Positions 24,397 to 32,956 are shown, numbered from the stretch's first letter. The stretch is DNA of 34,380 nt from Clostridium sp. CCUG 7971 (GCF_017590215.1 NZ_JAFFPK010000001.1:1-34380); one strand, 5' to 3'. The notes: generated by a model not told the origin, from the letters alone. Numbers and translations are program-made.

Positions 24397-24435
24397 AAAA
24401 AACTCTTATGAATAATTTATTCATAAGAGTTTTTT
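24397..24435. terminator. Bidirectional terminator after yhgE and the ABC permease
   Basis: AAAAAACTCTTATGAATA and its exact complement form an 18-bp stem with a tiny loop, flanked by A and T runs, between convergent genes. Confidence 0.9.
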
Positions 24436-24455
24436 AATGTATTTAATTTGAATTT

Positions 24456-27050
24456 CTATATACTCTCTTGTCTTATATTTTCTATTATATTTTCTTTGTT
24501 TATTTTTTTCATCGGTATATATGATGCTATAAAAGTTATAATAAATGTAGCTATTATACATATCCCTATAGCTTCCCAAGGAAGTATTAAGTTAAATTCT
24601 ATTACTTCTGAAATGGTATTATTCATTATAGTGATAAGCCCAATACCTATTGGTATTCCATAAATTAATGATAATGTTCCATATAAGAAACTTTCTAAAT
24701 ATATCATTTTGTTAAACCCTTGAGGTGTAACTCCTATAGAACTAATTATAGCTAATTCTCTTTTTCTTAAATTTATATTTGTGCTTATAGTATTTACTAT
24801 ATTAGTTATGCTTACTAAAGATATAACAGATACAAATCCATATACAAATATTTGCATTGCCATATAGTTTTGTTTCATCTTTAATGCTTCTTCAGTTGAG
24901 TCTTGTACACTATACCTATACTTTTTTGCTATTTCTTTTATAGCATCTTTTGTATTTTTAACTCCATCAGATTCAATGAATATAGCATTTTTTTTAGGTT
25001 CATATCCTATATTTTTTGAAACTTCATCATATGTTATAAGATCTAACCCTGTACTTTTATATTCATTACGCCCTGTAACAAGATCATCAGTTATTGCCAT
25101 TATCTTTACTTCAAATTCTTCTTTTATCTCTTCTTGAGCTTCTTCATTATAATATAATCTGTAGCCTTTTATAGTGTCTCCAACTTTATAGTTAGTTAAA
25201 TTTAGCTCTGATTTTTTACCTTTTGACTCTTGATAGCTTGTATTTAATAGTATTACTCCGTTTTCAGCTATAGCACTTTCTTTATCAAAACTACCCTGTT
25301 TTAATTTTAAATTACTTATAGCTGTATCACCTGGTGAAATTATTTCACTATTAATAAATTCATATACATAATCATTACTTTTCTTAACTTTAGAGTACAT
25401 AGATTCTACTAATCCTTTATTATCATTATTTATATTTTTTTCATTAATATTTAATGTAATATCACCGTAGTTCCATCTAGGAATTACAGAAAAGTCTTTT
25501 ATTCCCTTAATATTTTTTATTTCATCAATTATATCATTATCTATTTTATTAGGACTATCATTTGATTCAATTAAAATATCATAAGTCATTTGTCCTAATC
25601 TTATAGAATCTGCCTTCATCATAATTTTCATATATCCAGAGAATGTTACAAATATTACTACACTTATGATTAATGAAAATAAAGTTATTCTAAACTTTTT
25701 CTTATTTCTTCTTAAATTTTTATAAGCTAATACTCCCTCAGTCTTGAAAATTAATTTAATTAATTTTGAGTTTTTTACCTTACCTATTTTATACTCTGAA
25801 GTATTTTTTATAGCATCTAATGGAGATACTTTAGCTGCATTTATTGCAGGTAGTATTGCAGATATAAATATAGTTATTAAAACTACTATCGCACTAAGTA
25901 TTATAACTTTAGGATTATATACCACTTTTAATCCTAAATCTGCTATAAATGATTGAGTAAATAAACCATTTATTATTTTAAATACAAGATCTATTGCAAG
26001 TGTTCCTGCTGCTAAACCTATCGGTATAGCAATTATACTCACTATAAGCCCTTCTGCAAATACAATCTTCATTATTTGATTACTTGTTGCACCTATAGAA
26101 TTTAATATCCCAAATTGCTTTTTACGCTCTCCTATTGATATACTAAATGAATTGTATACTGTGGCTACAGTACATATAATAACTAGTGCCGAAACCATTA
26201 GTACTATTTGTGATACGCCATTATTTATATTCTCAAATTGGCTTGCACCTAATAATCTTAATAAATGTTCATTATATATTAAGTTTTTATAATCTCCCCA
26301 TTCATTTTTTTCTAGTTTGAAATTTGAGTTTTCTGCTATTTTAGGTACTATTTCATATACTTCTTTTGGGTTATTTATATTAATCGATAAATTTATAGGA
26401 GTATTTTTTTCTAATTTGTTTATATCCAAGTATGTTATAGCACAGCTAACTAAGTTCCCCGATTCAAATCCTGGATTTTCTATTATTCCAACAATTCTAA
26501 ACTCTCTCTCTTTAGGATTTTTTATATATTCACCTTCACTTATCCAATATCCAGTTAATTTTTTCCCTTTAGAGTCAAATCTATCTCCTATTGATAATGT
26601 TATTTTATCTCCTACTTTATATTTATTATCCAAAGCTACTAATGCTTTTTCACTTAATACTATTTCACTATTATTTGTAGGTAATTTTCCTTCTTTTAAT
26701 TTAATTTGAAATCCATTAAAAACATTTTTATCAAAAGCCTTTACCTCTAGTAAATTATTAGTACTTTTATTTATCTTTGAATATCCCAATTCACTGCTAA
26801 ATCCAGACTTTTCAACTTCTGAAGATTTAGTAATATAGTCTAAGTTTTCTTTTTTAATATCATAAAAAGTTGCATGAAAATCCCCTGCCCTTTTAACAGT
26901 AGATTTCATTTCATAGTCCATTAAACTTGCATATATGTTCCCAATTCCACAAATAAGCGCAGTTGATAAAATTATTCCTATTATAGTAACTATCGTTCTT
27001 TTTTTATTTTCTCTTAAATATCTTAAAGTTAATGATGTATATAAATTCAT
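24456..27050 (-). CDS. ABC transporter permease, tandem FtsX type
   Basis: An 864-aa permease with two FtsX/MacB-type units. Each unit has one helix (residues about 17-38 and 455-475), an extracellular domain of over 200 residues and three C-terminal helices (about 280-420 and 735-860). The conserved cytoplasmic loops are visible: ERKKQFGILNSIGATSNQIMKIVFAEG in the first half, LRKRELAIISSIGVTPQGFNKMIYLES in the second. These mechanotransmission-type permeases often export or sense peptides and antibiotics rather than move them through a channel. Its ATG abuts the ATPase stop directly, with GAGGTGAT inside the end of that gene, so they are translated together. Layout differs from BceB, which has ten helices and one large loop. 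Confidence 0.9.
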   Translation of the reverse strand: MNLYTSLTLRYLRENKKRTIVTIIGIILSTALICGIGNIYASLMDYEMKSTVKRAGDFHATFYDIKKENLDYITKSSEVEKSGFSSELGYSKINKSTNNLLEVKAFDKNVFNGFQIKLKEGKLPTNNSEIVLSEKALVALDNKYKVGDKITLSIGDRFDSKGKKLTGYWISEGEYIKNPKEREFRIVGIIENPGFESGNLVSCAITYLDINKLEKNTPINLSININNPKEVYEIVPKIAENSNFKLEKNEWGDYKNLIYNEHLLRLLGASQFENINNGVSQIVLMVSALVIICTVATVYNSFSISIGERKKQFGILNSIGATSNQIMKIVFAEGLIVSIIAIPIGLAAGTLAIDLVFKIINGLFTQSFIADLGLKVVYNPKVIILSAIVVLITIFISAILPAINAAKVSPLDAIKNTSEYKIGKVKNSKLIKLIFKTEGVLAYKNLRRNKKKFRITLFSLIISVVIFVTFSGYMKIMMKADSIRLGQMTYDILIESNDSPNKIDNDIIDEIKNIKGIKDFSVIPRWNYGDITLNINEKNINNDNKGLVESMYSKVKKSNDYVYEFINSEIISPGDTAISNLKLKQGSFDKESAIAENGVILLNTSYQESKGKKSELNLTNYKVGDTIKGYRLYYNEEAQEEIKEEFEVKIMAITDDLVTGRNEYKSTGLDLITYDEVSKNIGYEPKKNAIFIESDGVKNTKDAIKEIAKKYRYSVQDSTEEALKMKQNYMAMQIFVYGFVSVISLVSITNIVNTISTNINLRKRELAIISSIGVTPQGFNKMIYLESFLYGTLSLIYGIPIGIGLITIMNNTISEVIEFNLILPWEAIGICIIATFIITFIASYIPMKKINKENIIENIRQESI

Positions 27051-27728
27051 TTATATCACCTCATCACTTTTTATAGTTCCATCTTCTATAGTTATAACTC
27101 TGTCAGCTTGAAGAGCTATATTATTATCATGAGTTATCATTATTAGTGTTTGATTGTATTTTTTTACTGATAACTTTAATAGTTCTAATATTTCCTTTGA
27201 ATTTTTACTATCTAAATTTCCTGTAGGTTCATCTGCAAGGACTATTGCAGGTCTATTTATCAATGCTCTACCTATTGATGTTCTTTGCTGTTGTCCACCT
27301 GATAGTTGATTTGGTAAATGATTTTGTCTTTCATACAGTCCTAGTGTTTTTAGTAAGTCATTTAGATATTCATCTTGTATTTTTCTATTATCAAGTTCCG
27401 CAGGAAGTAATATATTTTCCTTTGCACTTAACACTGGTATTAGGTTGTAAAATTGATATATAAGACCTACGTTTCTTCTTCTAAATATTGATAAATCTTT
27501 AGTCTTTAGACTATATATATCAACCTCATTTATAAAAACTTTTCCACTAGTTGGCTTGTCTACTCCTCCTAATAAGTGAAGTAATGTAGATTTACCACTT
27601 CCACTTGGCCCTACTATTGCTACAAATTCTCCTTTATTTATTGATAAGTTAACATTTTTAAGCGCGTCAACTTTAGTCTCATCTTTTCCATAACTTTTAG
27701 TTAAATTTTCTACTCTTAAAATTTCCAT
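27051..27728 (-). CDS. ABC transporter ATP-binding protein (MacB/LolD family)
   Basis: A 225-aa ATPase partner of the downstream permease. Walker A is GPSGSGKST, Q loop YQFYNLIPVLSAKENILLP, signature LSGGQQQRTSIGRAL, Walker B IVLADEPTGNLDSKNS and H loop MITHDNN. The NLDS and FYNLIP segments are typical of the LolD/MacB/BceA subgroup. I chose the ATG at 27728, which has GGAGG 6 bases upstream; a GTG at 27740 starts before that site. The 81-base gap to the kinase gene holds a palindrome and a motif shared with the regulator promoter, implying control by the adjacent two-component system. Confidence 0.94.
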   Translation of the reverse strand: MEILRVENLTKSYGKDETKVDALKNVNLSINKGEFVAIVGPSGSGKSTLLHLLGGVDKPTSGKVFINEVDIYSLKTKDLSIFRRRNVGLIYQFYNLIPVLSAKENILLPAELDNRKIQDEYLNDLLKTLGLYERQNHLPNQLSGGQQQRTSIGRALINRPAIVLADEPTGNLDSKNSKEILELLKLSVKKYNQTLIMITHDNNIALQADRVITIEDGTIKSDEVI

Positions 27729-27774
27729 ATTTACCTCCACAAATTATTAACTTTATGCTTTTATTTTACAAACT

Positions 27775-27818
27775 TCACCTTACTAAAAAGTGAACTTTAA
27801 GGTGACATATTAGTCACC
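27775..27818 (-). promoter_or_regulatory. Control region of the ABC operon: shared box plus inverted repeats
   Basis: GGTGAC-ATATTA-GTCACC (27801-27818) is a perfect 6-bp-arm palindrome overlapping the kinase stop codon. Its core ACATATTAGTCAC (27805-27817) recurs exactly at 29807-29819 upstream of the response regulator. TCACCTTA (27775-27782) pairs with TAAGGTGA (27798-27805). These are candidate binding sites for the neighbouring response regulator. Confidence 0.55.
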
Positions 27819-29054
27819 ATAACTTTTATGGAAAGTTATATGAAACTCTGTTCCTTTATTTTTTTGACTTTTTACAAATATATCTCCATTTTGACTTTCT
27901 ATTATTGATTTTGCCATAGCAAGTCCAATTCCTACACTTTCTTCTTTGCTACTACTTTTACCTCTATAAAATCTTTTAAATACATGTGCTATATCTTTTT
28001 TATCTATACCTTCTCCGCTATCTTTTATTATGATTTCTGCAAATAGTGGATTTTCATCATATTTTATTTCTATACTGCCATCTTTAGGAGTATGTTCTAC
28101 ACAATTTTTTATTATATTTAGTAATGCTTCTACTGACCAATCTATATCTCCTATATACTTTGCTGATGCTTCTCCATTTATCGTTAATACTTGATTTTTC
28201 ATCTCCATTGGAATTAATATAGGCTGAATTGCTCTATTGATAAGATGTTCAATTATTACTTCATCTTTTTTAAAGTTTATAACCTTTGCTTCAACTTTTG
28301 ATAGTTTTAGCATGCTTTTTATAAGCCAGTCCATTCTATTTAGCTGATTTTTTATTTTATCTAAAAAATCAAATTTAACCTCATTAGGTATGTCATCGTA
28401 CATTAAATCATTTAATATCACAAGAGATGTCATAGGAGTTCTTAATTGATGTGATATATCTGATATTGTATTATTTAAAAATATCTTTTCATCTTTTAGA
28501 AGTTGAACTTTCTCTCTTAGTATAGTAGTCATCTTAATAAGTTCAGTTTTTAAAAGCCCTATTTGCCCCTCTTGGTTTATATTTACCATATTAACTTTTA
28601 TTCCCTCCGAACTAAGATAAACATAATCTGTCATATCTTTTATATCTTTATATATTTTCTTAAAATATATTAGAACTAACATTAAAATAATAAAAAATAT
28701 AAGAACTACAAATAAATTATTTATTTTTATAATATCATTTAAACTTTTGCTTATAATTGATTCCTTATTTAAATCTAAATTTTCATCGTAATTATATTTA
28801 GCTAGTATACTTTTACCTAATTCTATATTATTTTTATCCCTACCTTGAGTTATTATAGTTACTATATCTTTTTCTAAATCTGGATACTTATTTACTATAT
28901 TCCCAATTATGGCTTGATTATTTTCAACTACACTGTTTTTTATTATATTTAACGATAGTATACTAACTCCAAATGATATAGTTATAAAAATAATAAATAC
29001 CAATATATATTTTCTTAAAAAGCTTTTTATCTCCGGATTAAATATTAACATCAT
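27810..29054 (-). CDS. Sensor histidine kinase linked to the ABC transporter
   Basis: About 414 aa. Two membrane segments (about 15-38 and 115-135) enclose an extracellular region of roughly 75 residues, longer than in intramembrane-sensing BceS-type kinases. A short HAMP-like linker leads to the DHp His near residue 202 (SDISHQLRTP), then the ATPase boxes NIIKNCVEHT, KDSGEGID, VFKRFYRG and GIGLAMAKSI. The start is uncertain: GTG at 29060, ATG at 29054 or ATG at 29051. I chose 29054 because TAGGGTG sits just upstream. All overlap the response regulator's end, so translation is coupled. The ABC genes follow after 81 bases, suggesting that the kinase responds to the transporter or its ligand. 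Confidence 0.92.
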   Translation of the reverse strand: MMLIFNPEIKSFLRKYILVFIIFITISFGVSILSLNIIKNSVVENNQAIIGNIVNKYPDLEKDIVTIITQGRDKNNIELGKSILAKYNYDENLDLNKESIISKSLNDIIKINNLFVVLIFFIILMLVLIYFKKIYKDIKDMTDYVYLSSEGIKVNMVNINQEGQIGLLKTELIKMTTILREKVQLLKDEKIFLNNTISDISHQLRTPMTSLVILNDLMYDDIPNEVKFDFLDKIKNQLNRMDWLIKSMLKLSKVEAKVINFKKDEVIIEHLINRAIQPILIPMEMKNQVLTINGEASAKYIGDIDWSVEALLNIIKNCVEHTPKDGSIEIKYDENPLFAEIIIKDSGEGIDKKDIAHVFKRFYRGKSSSKEESVGIGLAMAKSIIESQNGDIFVKSQKNKGTEFHITFHKSYGD

Positions 29055-29742
29055 TTTCACACCCTACCCATTTGTATCCTAATCCTCTAACTGTAATTAT
29101 CTTTTTTGGATTGGATGAATCGTCTTCTACCTTTTCTCTTAAACGCTTTATATAAACTGTAAGTGTATTGTCATTAACAAAATCATAAGTTACATCCCAA
29201 AGTTTCTCTAATATTTGTGTTCTGCTAAGAACTGTATTTTTATTTTGAATTAAAATTAATAAAAGCTTGTACTCAACAGATGTTAAAAATATTTCTTCAT
29301 TATTTTTATAAACTCTTGCTTCAAGTGTATGGATACTTAAATCTCCAAATTTTAGTATCTTTTTGTTTTCTTTATTATATCCGCCTTTTCTTCTTAAAAC
29401 AGCTTTTATTCTAGAAATTAACTCTCTAACTCTAAAAGGTTTTGTTATATAGTCATCTCCTCCAATATCTAATCCCATAACAATATTTACTTCTTCATCA
29501 CAAGCCGTTAAAAATATTATTGGAACTTCTGATGTATCTCTTATTTCTTTACAAAGTTCATAACCTGTTCCATCTGGAAGGGTTACGTCTAAAAGAATTA
29601 TACTATATTCATTATTATTAAGATTTTCTCTACCACTTTCTAAATTTTTTGATATATCTACATTAAATCCTTCTTGCTCTAGAGCATACTTAACACCAAA
29701 GGCAATAGTATTATCATCTTCCACCATAAGTACTTTTATCAT
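29038..29742 (-). CDS. OmpR-family response regulator linked to the ABC transporter
   Basis: A 234-aa regulator with an intact receiver: acidic pair VEDDN, phosphoacceptor Asp52 (IILLDVTLPDG), Thr in IIFLTACDE and Lys in YITKPFRV. The C-terminal winged helix ends in LTVYIKRLREKVEDD and ITVRGLGYKWV, typical of the OmpR/PhoB group. It is first in the regulator-kinase-ATPase-permease series, a layout common for antimicrobial-peptide response modules. AGAAGGAG precedes the ATG. A -10 TATAAT is at 29775-29780, with a poor -35 directly next to the 13-bp box at 29807, a geometry that suits an activator site and hence autoregulation. Confidence 0.94.
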   Translation of the reverse strand: MIKVLMVEDDNTIAFGVKYALEQEGFNVDISKNLESGRENLNNNEYSIILLDVTLPDGTGYELCKEIRDTSEVPIIFLTACDEEVNIVMGLDIGGDDYITKPFRVRELISRIKAVLRRKGGYNKENKKILKFGDLSIHTLEARVYKNNEEIFLTSVEYKLLLILIQNKNTVLSRTQILEKLWDVTYDFVNDNTLTVYIKRLREKVEDDSSNPKKIITVRGLGYKWVGCENDVNI

Positions 29743-29806
29743 AATTTTCTCCTTCTTTAAATCTATTTAAATATATTATACCTAAAATATTTAAATCTAT
29801 AAAATT

Positions 29807-29819
29807 ACATATTAGTCAC
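29807..29819 (-). promoter_or_regulatory. 13-bp box upstream of the response regulator promoter
   Basis: ACATATTAGTCAC is identical to 27805-27817 in front of the ABC operon. Here it lies about 26 bases upstream of the TATAAT at 29775-29780, covering or abutting the weak -35. Probable binding site of the response regulator. Confidence 0.5.
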
Positions 29820-29821
29820 AT

Positions 29822-29851
29822 AAAAAAACAAGTTCTTAAAGAACTTGTTTT
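29822..29851 (-). terminator. Intrinsic terminator after the acidic membrane protein gene
   Basis: Minus strand: AAAACAAGTTC, five-base loop, GAACTTGTTTT, followed by T-run. Confidence 0.82.
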
Positions 29852-29859
29852 CATTAGTA

Positions 29860-30324
29860 CTATTTTTTTAAATCATTTTCATAATGGTCATATTTATTAT
29901 AATCATCTTCTTTATAGGCATTTTCATTTATCTTTATATCTATTTTATTATTTCCTACTTTATTTAATTTACTTTCCATTTCATTAACATCTGCATCTGG
30001 TGTATTTTCATCAGTTATTCTTCTTGAGTTAAATTCTTCTATTTTTTCTTCTAACTCATCTTTAGGAAAGTTTTCTTCGTTCACTTCTTCATAGCTTTCA
30101 CAGCCACATTCATGGTCACATCCATATTCATCATAAGCATAAATATCATACTCTGAATCATCTAAATAATTTTCACTGTTTCTATTTTGTTTATATTTTT
30201 TTATCGCTTTATATGAACAATACGCTCCAACACCTGTTATTACTACACCAGAATATAATAACATTTTTTTACCTTTCTCTTCTGCTTCTCTTTTCACTTT
30301 CTTTTTAATTAAATATTTTATCAT
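29860..30324 (-). CDS. Membrane-anchored acidic protein of unknown function
   Basis: I do not recognise this 154-aa protein. It starts with a basic segment (MIKYLIKKKVKREAEEKGKK), has one membrane segment at about residues 21-37 and then a strongly acidic, probably disordered domain rich in Asp, Glu, Tyr and Asn. A cluster CDHECGC (about residues 69-75) could bind a metal. The basic N-terminus suggests the acidic part faces outside or that the protein is a tail-in anchor; the topology is inferred. The start has AAGGAG 7 bases upstream. A promoter TTGAAA, 18 bases, TATAAT lies at 30352-30381. It is monocistronic and divergent from the holin gene. Confidence 0.7.
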   Translation of the reverse strand: MIKYLIKKKVKREAEEKGKKMLLYSGVVITGVGAYCSYKAIKKYKQNRNSENYLDDSEYDIYAYDEYGCDHECGCESYEEVNEENFPKDELEEKIEEFNSRRITDENTPDADVNEMESKLNKVGNNKIDIKINENAYKEDDYNKYDHYENDLKK

Positions 30325-30351
30325 AGTAATTCTCCTTCTTAATTGTCATAT

Positions 30352-30381
30352 ATTATAGTTATAGTATTTCTATTATTTCAA
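30352..30381 (-). promoter_or_regulatory. Promoter of the acidic membrane protein gene
   Basis: Minus strand: TTGAAA (-35), 18 bases, TATAAT (-10), about 28 bases before the ATG. Confidence 0.6.
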
Positions 30382-30443
30382 TAATAATTATATTATTTTT
30401 AATTTACATTTTTTTCATTTTGACAGAAAGGAGATTTATTTTA

Positions 30444-30737
30444 ATGTATTCAACTTTATTTAATTTATTATTAAGTATAGCAAGTATAGTTATAAGTGTT
30501 GGAGGAGTCTATTTAATAAATTTTTTAAATAGCAAAATTGGATCAGAAAAAACAAAACACTATTATGATTTAGCTCAAAAAGTTGTTATGTCTATAGAGC
30601 AATCAAATCCTCAATTAGCTGGTATCGATAAAAAAGAACTGGCAATTAATAAATTAGTTGAGCTTTCAGATAATAAGATTACTACAAATCAAGCTGATAT
30701 TTTACTCGAAGCTTCTGTTTATGATATAAAAAAATAA
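30444..30737 (+). CDS. Phage holin, LLH family (orphan)
   Basis: A 97-aa protein with one N-terminal membrane helix (LFNLLLSIASIVISVGGVYLI) and a helical, charged remainder containing the LLH-holin pattern YYDLAQKVVMSIEQSNP, followed by KKELAINKLVEL and QADILLEASVYDIKK. In phages such proteins open the membrane for the lysin. No endolysin, tail or other phage gene is near, so this is a stand-alone chromosomal copy, as is common in clostridia, where it may serve protein release or another membrane role. The ATG at 30444 has AAAGGAG 10 bases upstream. A terminator follows closely. Confidence 0.8.
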   Translation: MYSTLFNLLLSIASIVISVGGVYLINFLNSKIGSEKTKHYYDLAQKVVMSIEQSNPQLAGIDKKELAINKLVELSDNKITTNQADILLEASVYDIKK

Positions 30738-30751
30738 TATTGAATAGATTA

Positions 30752-30785
30752 TAAAACCTCAACATAAAAAGAGGTTTTATTTTAT
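30752..30785 (+). terminator. Intrinsic terminator after the holin gene
   Basis: AAAACCTC, ten-base loop, GAGGTTTT, then ATTTTATG, 15 bases after the stop. Confidence 0.75.
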
Positions 30786-30800
30786 GTTTTAATAATAATA

Positions 30801-30838
30801 TTGTTTTATCATTAGTATTGTTATATCATATATATAAC
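30801..30838 (+). promoter_or_regulatory. Promoter with overlapping palindromic operator for the GntR operon
   Basis: TTGTTT (30801-30806), 17 bases, TATCAT (30824-30829). The -10 lies inside a perfect palindrome GTTATAT-CATAT-ATATAAC (30820-30838). Position and symmetry fit an operator through which the GntR protein represses its own operon. Confidence 0.6.
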
Positions 30839-30859
30839 AGTTATTTCGGAGGTGAAAAT

Positions 30860-31249
30860 ATGATTTTAAATCTAAATTTTAATAGTGATAAATCAATCTA
30901 TACACAAATTTGTAATGAAGTAATTAAATCAATCGCTAAAGGTGATCTAAAAATAGATGAATCTCTTCCATCAGTTAGAAGTATGGCAGAAACTATAGGT
31001 GTTAACCTTCATACAGTTAATAAATCTTATAATGCTCTTAAAGATGAAGGATTTTTAAACATTGATAGAAGAAAAGGTGCAGTAGTTGCAACGCTTCCTA
31101 TGAAAGAAAGTAATGAAACACTTGAAAAAAATAAGATAGACTTAGAACTTTTAATAGCTAGGTGCTATTTATCTGGTATGAACAAAGAAGAGTTTATGAA
31201 TTTAAGTTCGAAATTATTTGATAGCTATGAGGTGAAATACAATGAGTAA
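30860..31249 (+). CDS. GntR-family regulator, YtrA subgroup
   Basis: A 129-aa regulator. The N-terminal winged helix (residues about 10-75) has the family core SIYTQICNEVIKSIAKGDL, SLPSVRSMAETIGVNLHTVNKSYNALKDEGF and the wing RRKGAVVATLP. The C-terminal part is a short 45-residue helical tail instead of an effector domain, which defines the YtrA subgroup. These usually repress a linked membrane or ABC operon. The next gene, for a DUF1648 protein, overlaps by 8 bases. GGAGGTGAAA precedes the ATG at 30860; an ATG at 30818 lies within the predicted promoter region and has no such site. Confidence 0.9.
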   Translation: MILNLNFNSDKSIYTQICNEVIKSIAKGDLKIDESLPSVRSMAETIGVNLHTVNKSYNALKDEGFLNIDRRKGAVVATLPMKESNETLEKNKIDLELLIARCYLSGMNKEEFMNLSSKLFDSYEVKYNE

Positions 31250-32357
31250 AATTGGATCTTTAATGATGCTACTTCCACATTTAATTATTATATATCTGCT
31301 TTTTTATAATATGCAATCACTTACAGGAAACAGACAATACTTCGGTGTTTCTATAAATCAAGATTACATAGATAAAGAAGAATTTAAATCATTAAGTAAA
31401 GAGTATAAGAAACTTTTAAATATCGGTTTTTTATCTATATTTTTAATATGTTTATTTTTCATATTTATATTAGATAAAGCCTCTTTTGCATTTACATTTT
31501 TTATATTATCAGCAATTTCATATAATTTTTTAGTATATATTAGAATTCACAATAAAACTAAAGATTTAAAGAATAAATTATTAGAAACTTGCAAAGATTG
31601 TGATATAAATATATCTTCTAAATCAATAATAGATGTCAAATTTATAAATGAAAAAGATAAGATTATTAAAAAATTTAAATATATATACTTAATTCCAATA
31701 TTTATAATAGTTATAATATCTATTTTTACTTTTATCAATTATCCTAAAATTTCAAATATGGTACCTATACATTGGAATTTTATGGGTATTGCAGATGGAT
31801 TTATTGAAAAATCTTATATTAATATAATATTTTTAATACTTGCTCAGTTTGCACTAAGCATTTTATTATCATTTATATCTCTTAGTTCTATAAAATCTAG
31901 AGTAAGAGTAGATCCAGAAAATATAGAACAAAGTAGATTAGATAACATTAAGTACTTAAATAAAATTGGATATACTTTTTTGGTTGTTATATTTTCTATT
32001 AATTTAATTATTATAAACTCACTAATGGCCTCTATCTATGGACCAAATTTGAATATAGCAGTTTCAATATTAACTTTCTTAGTTACTATTTTATCTACTA
32101 TTTATTTAATTTTTACTTATGTAAAATCTCCAAACTCAAAGTATACATCATCTTATAGCCCTGATGATGATGAGAATTATTGGATTTTGGGCTCTATTTA
32201 CAATAATCCTAATGATCCATCTTTTATGGTTCAAAAAAGGTTTGGAATTGGATGGACTATAAATATTGCTACTCCACTTGGAAAAATATTTCTAGTAGCT
32301 ACAATATTATTACTTATATGGCTATTTTTTGACTTTATTAATTCATTCTTTTATTAA
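31242..32357 (+). CDS. DUF1648/DUF5808 membrane protein
   Basis: A 371-aa membrane protein with about eight helices. The middle contains the DUF1648 motif MVPIHWNFMGIADGF at about residue 175. The C-terminus has a DUF5808-type cytoplasmic stretch (NYWILGSIYNNPNDPSFMV, then KRFGIGWTINIATPLGKI). Such proteins are found with YtrA-type GntR regulators, as here with an 8-base overlap; related SdpI-family proteins contain DUF1648 and give immunity to toxic peptides. A peptide-stress role is an inference from that link. The gene has GAGGTGAAA before its ATG inside the regulator's end. Confidence 0.85.
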   Translation: MSKIGSLMMLLPHLIIIYLLFYNMQSLTGNRQYFGVSINQDYIDKEEFKSLSKEYKKLLNIGFLSIFLICLFFIFILDKASFAFTFFILSAISYNFLVYIRIHNKTKDLKNKLLETCKDCDINISSKSIIDVKFINEKDKIIKKFKYIYLIPIFIIVIISIFTFINYPKISNMVPIHWNFMGIADGFIEKSYINIIFLILAQFALSILLSFISLSSIKSRVRVDPENIEQSRLDNIKYLNKIGYTFLVVIFSINLIIINSLMASIYGPNLNIAVSILTFLVTILSTIYLIFTYVKSPNSKYTSSYSPDDDENYWILGSIYNNPNDPSFMVQKRFGIGWTINIATPLGKIFLVATILLLIWLFFDFINSFFY

Positions 32358-32395
32358 GCAATAGTTAGCCTCTAAAGCTAACTATTGCTTTTTTA
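32357..32395 (+). terminator. Intrinsic terminator after the GntR operon
   Basis: AGCAATAGTTAGC, seven-base loop, GCTAACTATTGCT, then T6. It also separates the operon from the convergent trpP gene. Confidence 0.88.
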
Positions 32396-32956
32396 CTACT
32401 TATTATTTACCCTTTGGTATCCACCTCTACTTATAGAAACATTTACTATCTTAAATAAGAATAACCCAACTAATAAATTAATTACTATAGCTGGTACTAC
32501 AGCTATTAAAAATAGAGTTTCAAATGGTCCCGGTAAACCAACTAATACCTGAGCTGATAATAAAAATACACATCCACTTAATAATGTTCCTATTGGTAGC
32601 ATTACTGATGCTACTATTAAATCTTGCTGTTTATTTTTTAAATTTTTTATAAATGGTAATTTATATAAAATATACATTAGCATGTATATTAAATTAACTG
32701 TAATTATTTTATCAACCATGTTAGGTACTTGCCCTGCTGGGAATTTAGTAGTCATTGCAGTAAATATTCCAGTTACTATTCCTGCAACTAAACATATTTT
32801 ATAATCTTCTTTATTTAATATCATTATTATAAATAGCATTATAAGTGCCATATCTGGTTGCATTGGTAATCCTAAGGCTGGTGTTATTTGATGTAGTAAT
32901 AGCCCCATAGCTAAAAGTATTGAATTTAAAGCTAATTTTCTTGTATTTGTTCTCAT
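32396..32956 (-). CDS. trpP: Tryptophan transporter TrpP family
   Basis: A 186-aa membrane protein with about six helices, matching the TrpP family: TRKLALNSILLAMGLLLHQI, the QPDMALIMLFIIMIL helix, AGIVTGIFTAMTTKFPAGQVPNMVDK and the final helices around LLVGLFLF. It has the substrate-binding-component (S component) look of ECF-type transporters. Tryptophan is supported by the T-box leader with a UGG specifier. I chose the ATG at 32956 because AGGAGG precedes it; a longer frame opening at 33013 contains no ribosome site. A single gene behind the promoter and T-box at 33073-33392. Confidence 0.9.
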   Translation of the reverse strand: MRTNTRKLALNSILLAMGLLLHQITPALGLPMQPDMALIMLFIIMILNKEDYKICLVAGIVTGIFTAMTTKFPAGQVPNMVDKIITVNLIYMLMYILYKLPFIKNLKNKQQDLIVASVMLPIGTLLSGCVFLLSAQVLVGLPGPFETLFLIAVVPAIVINLLVGLFLFKIVNVSISRGGYQRVNNK

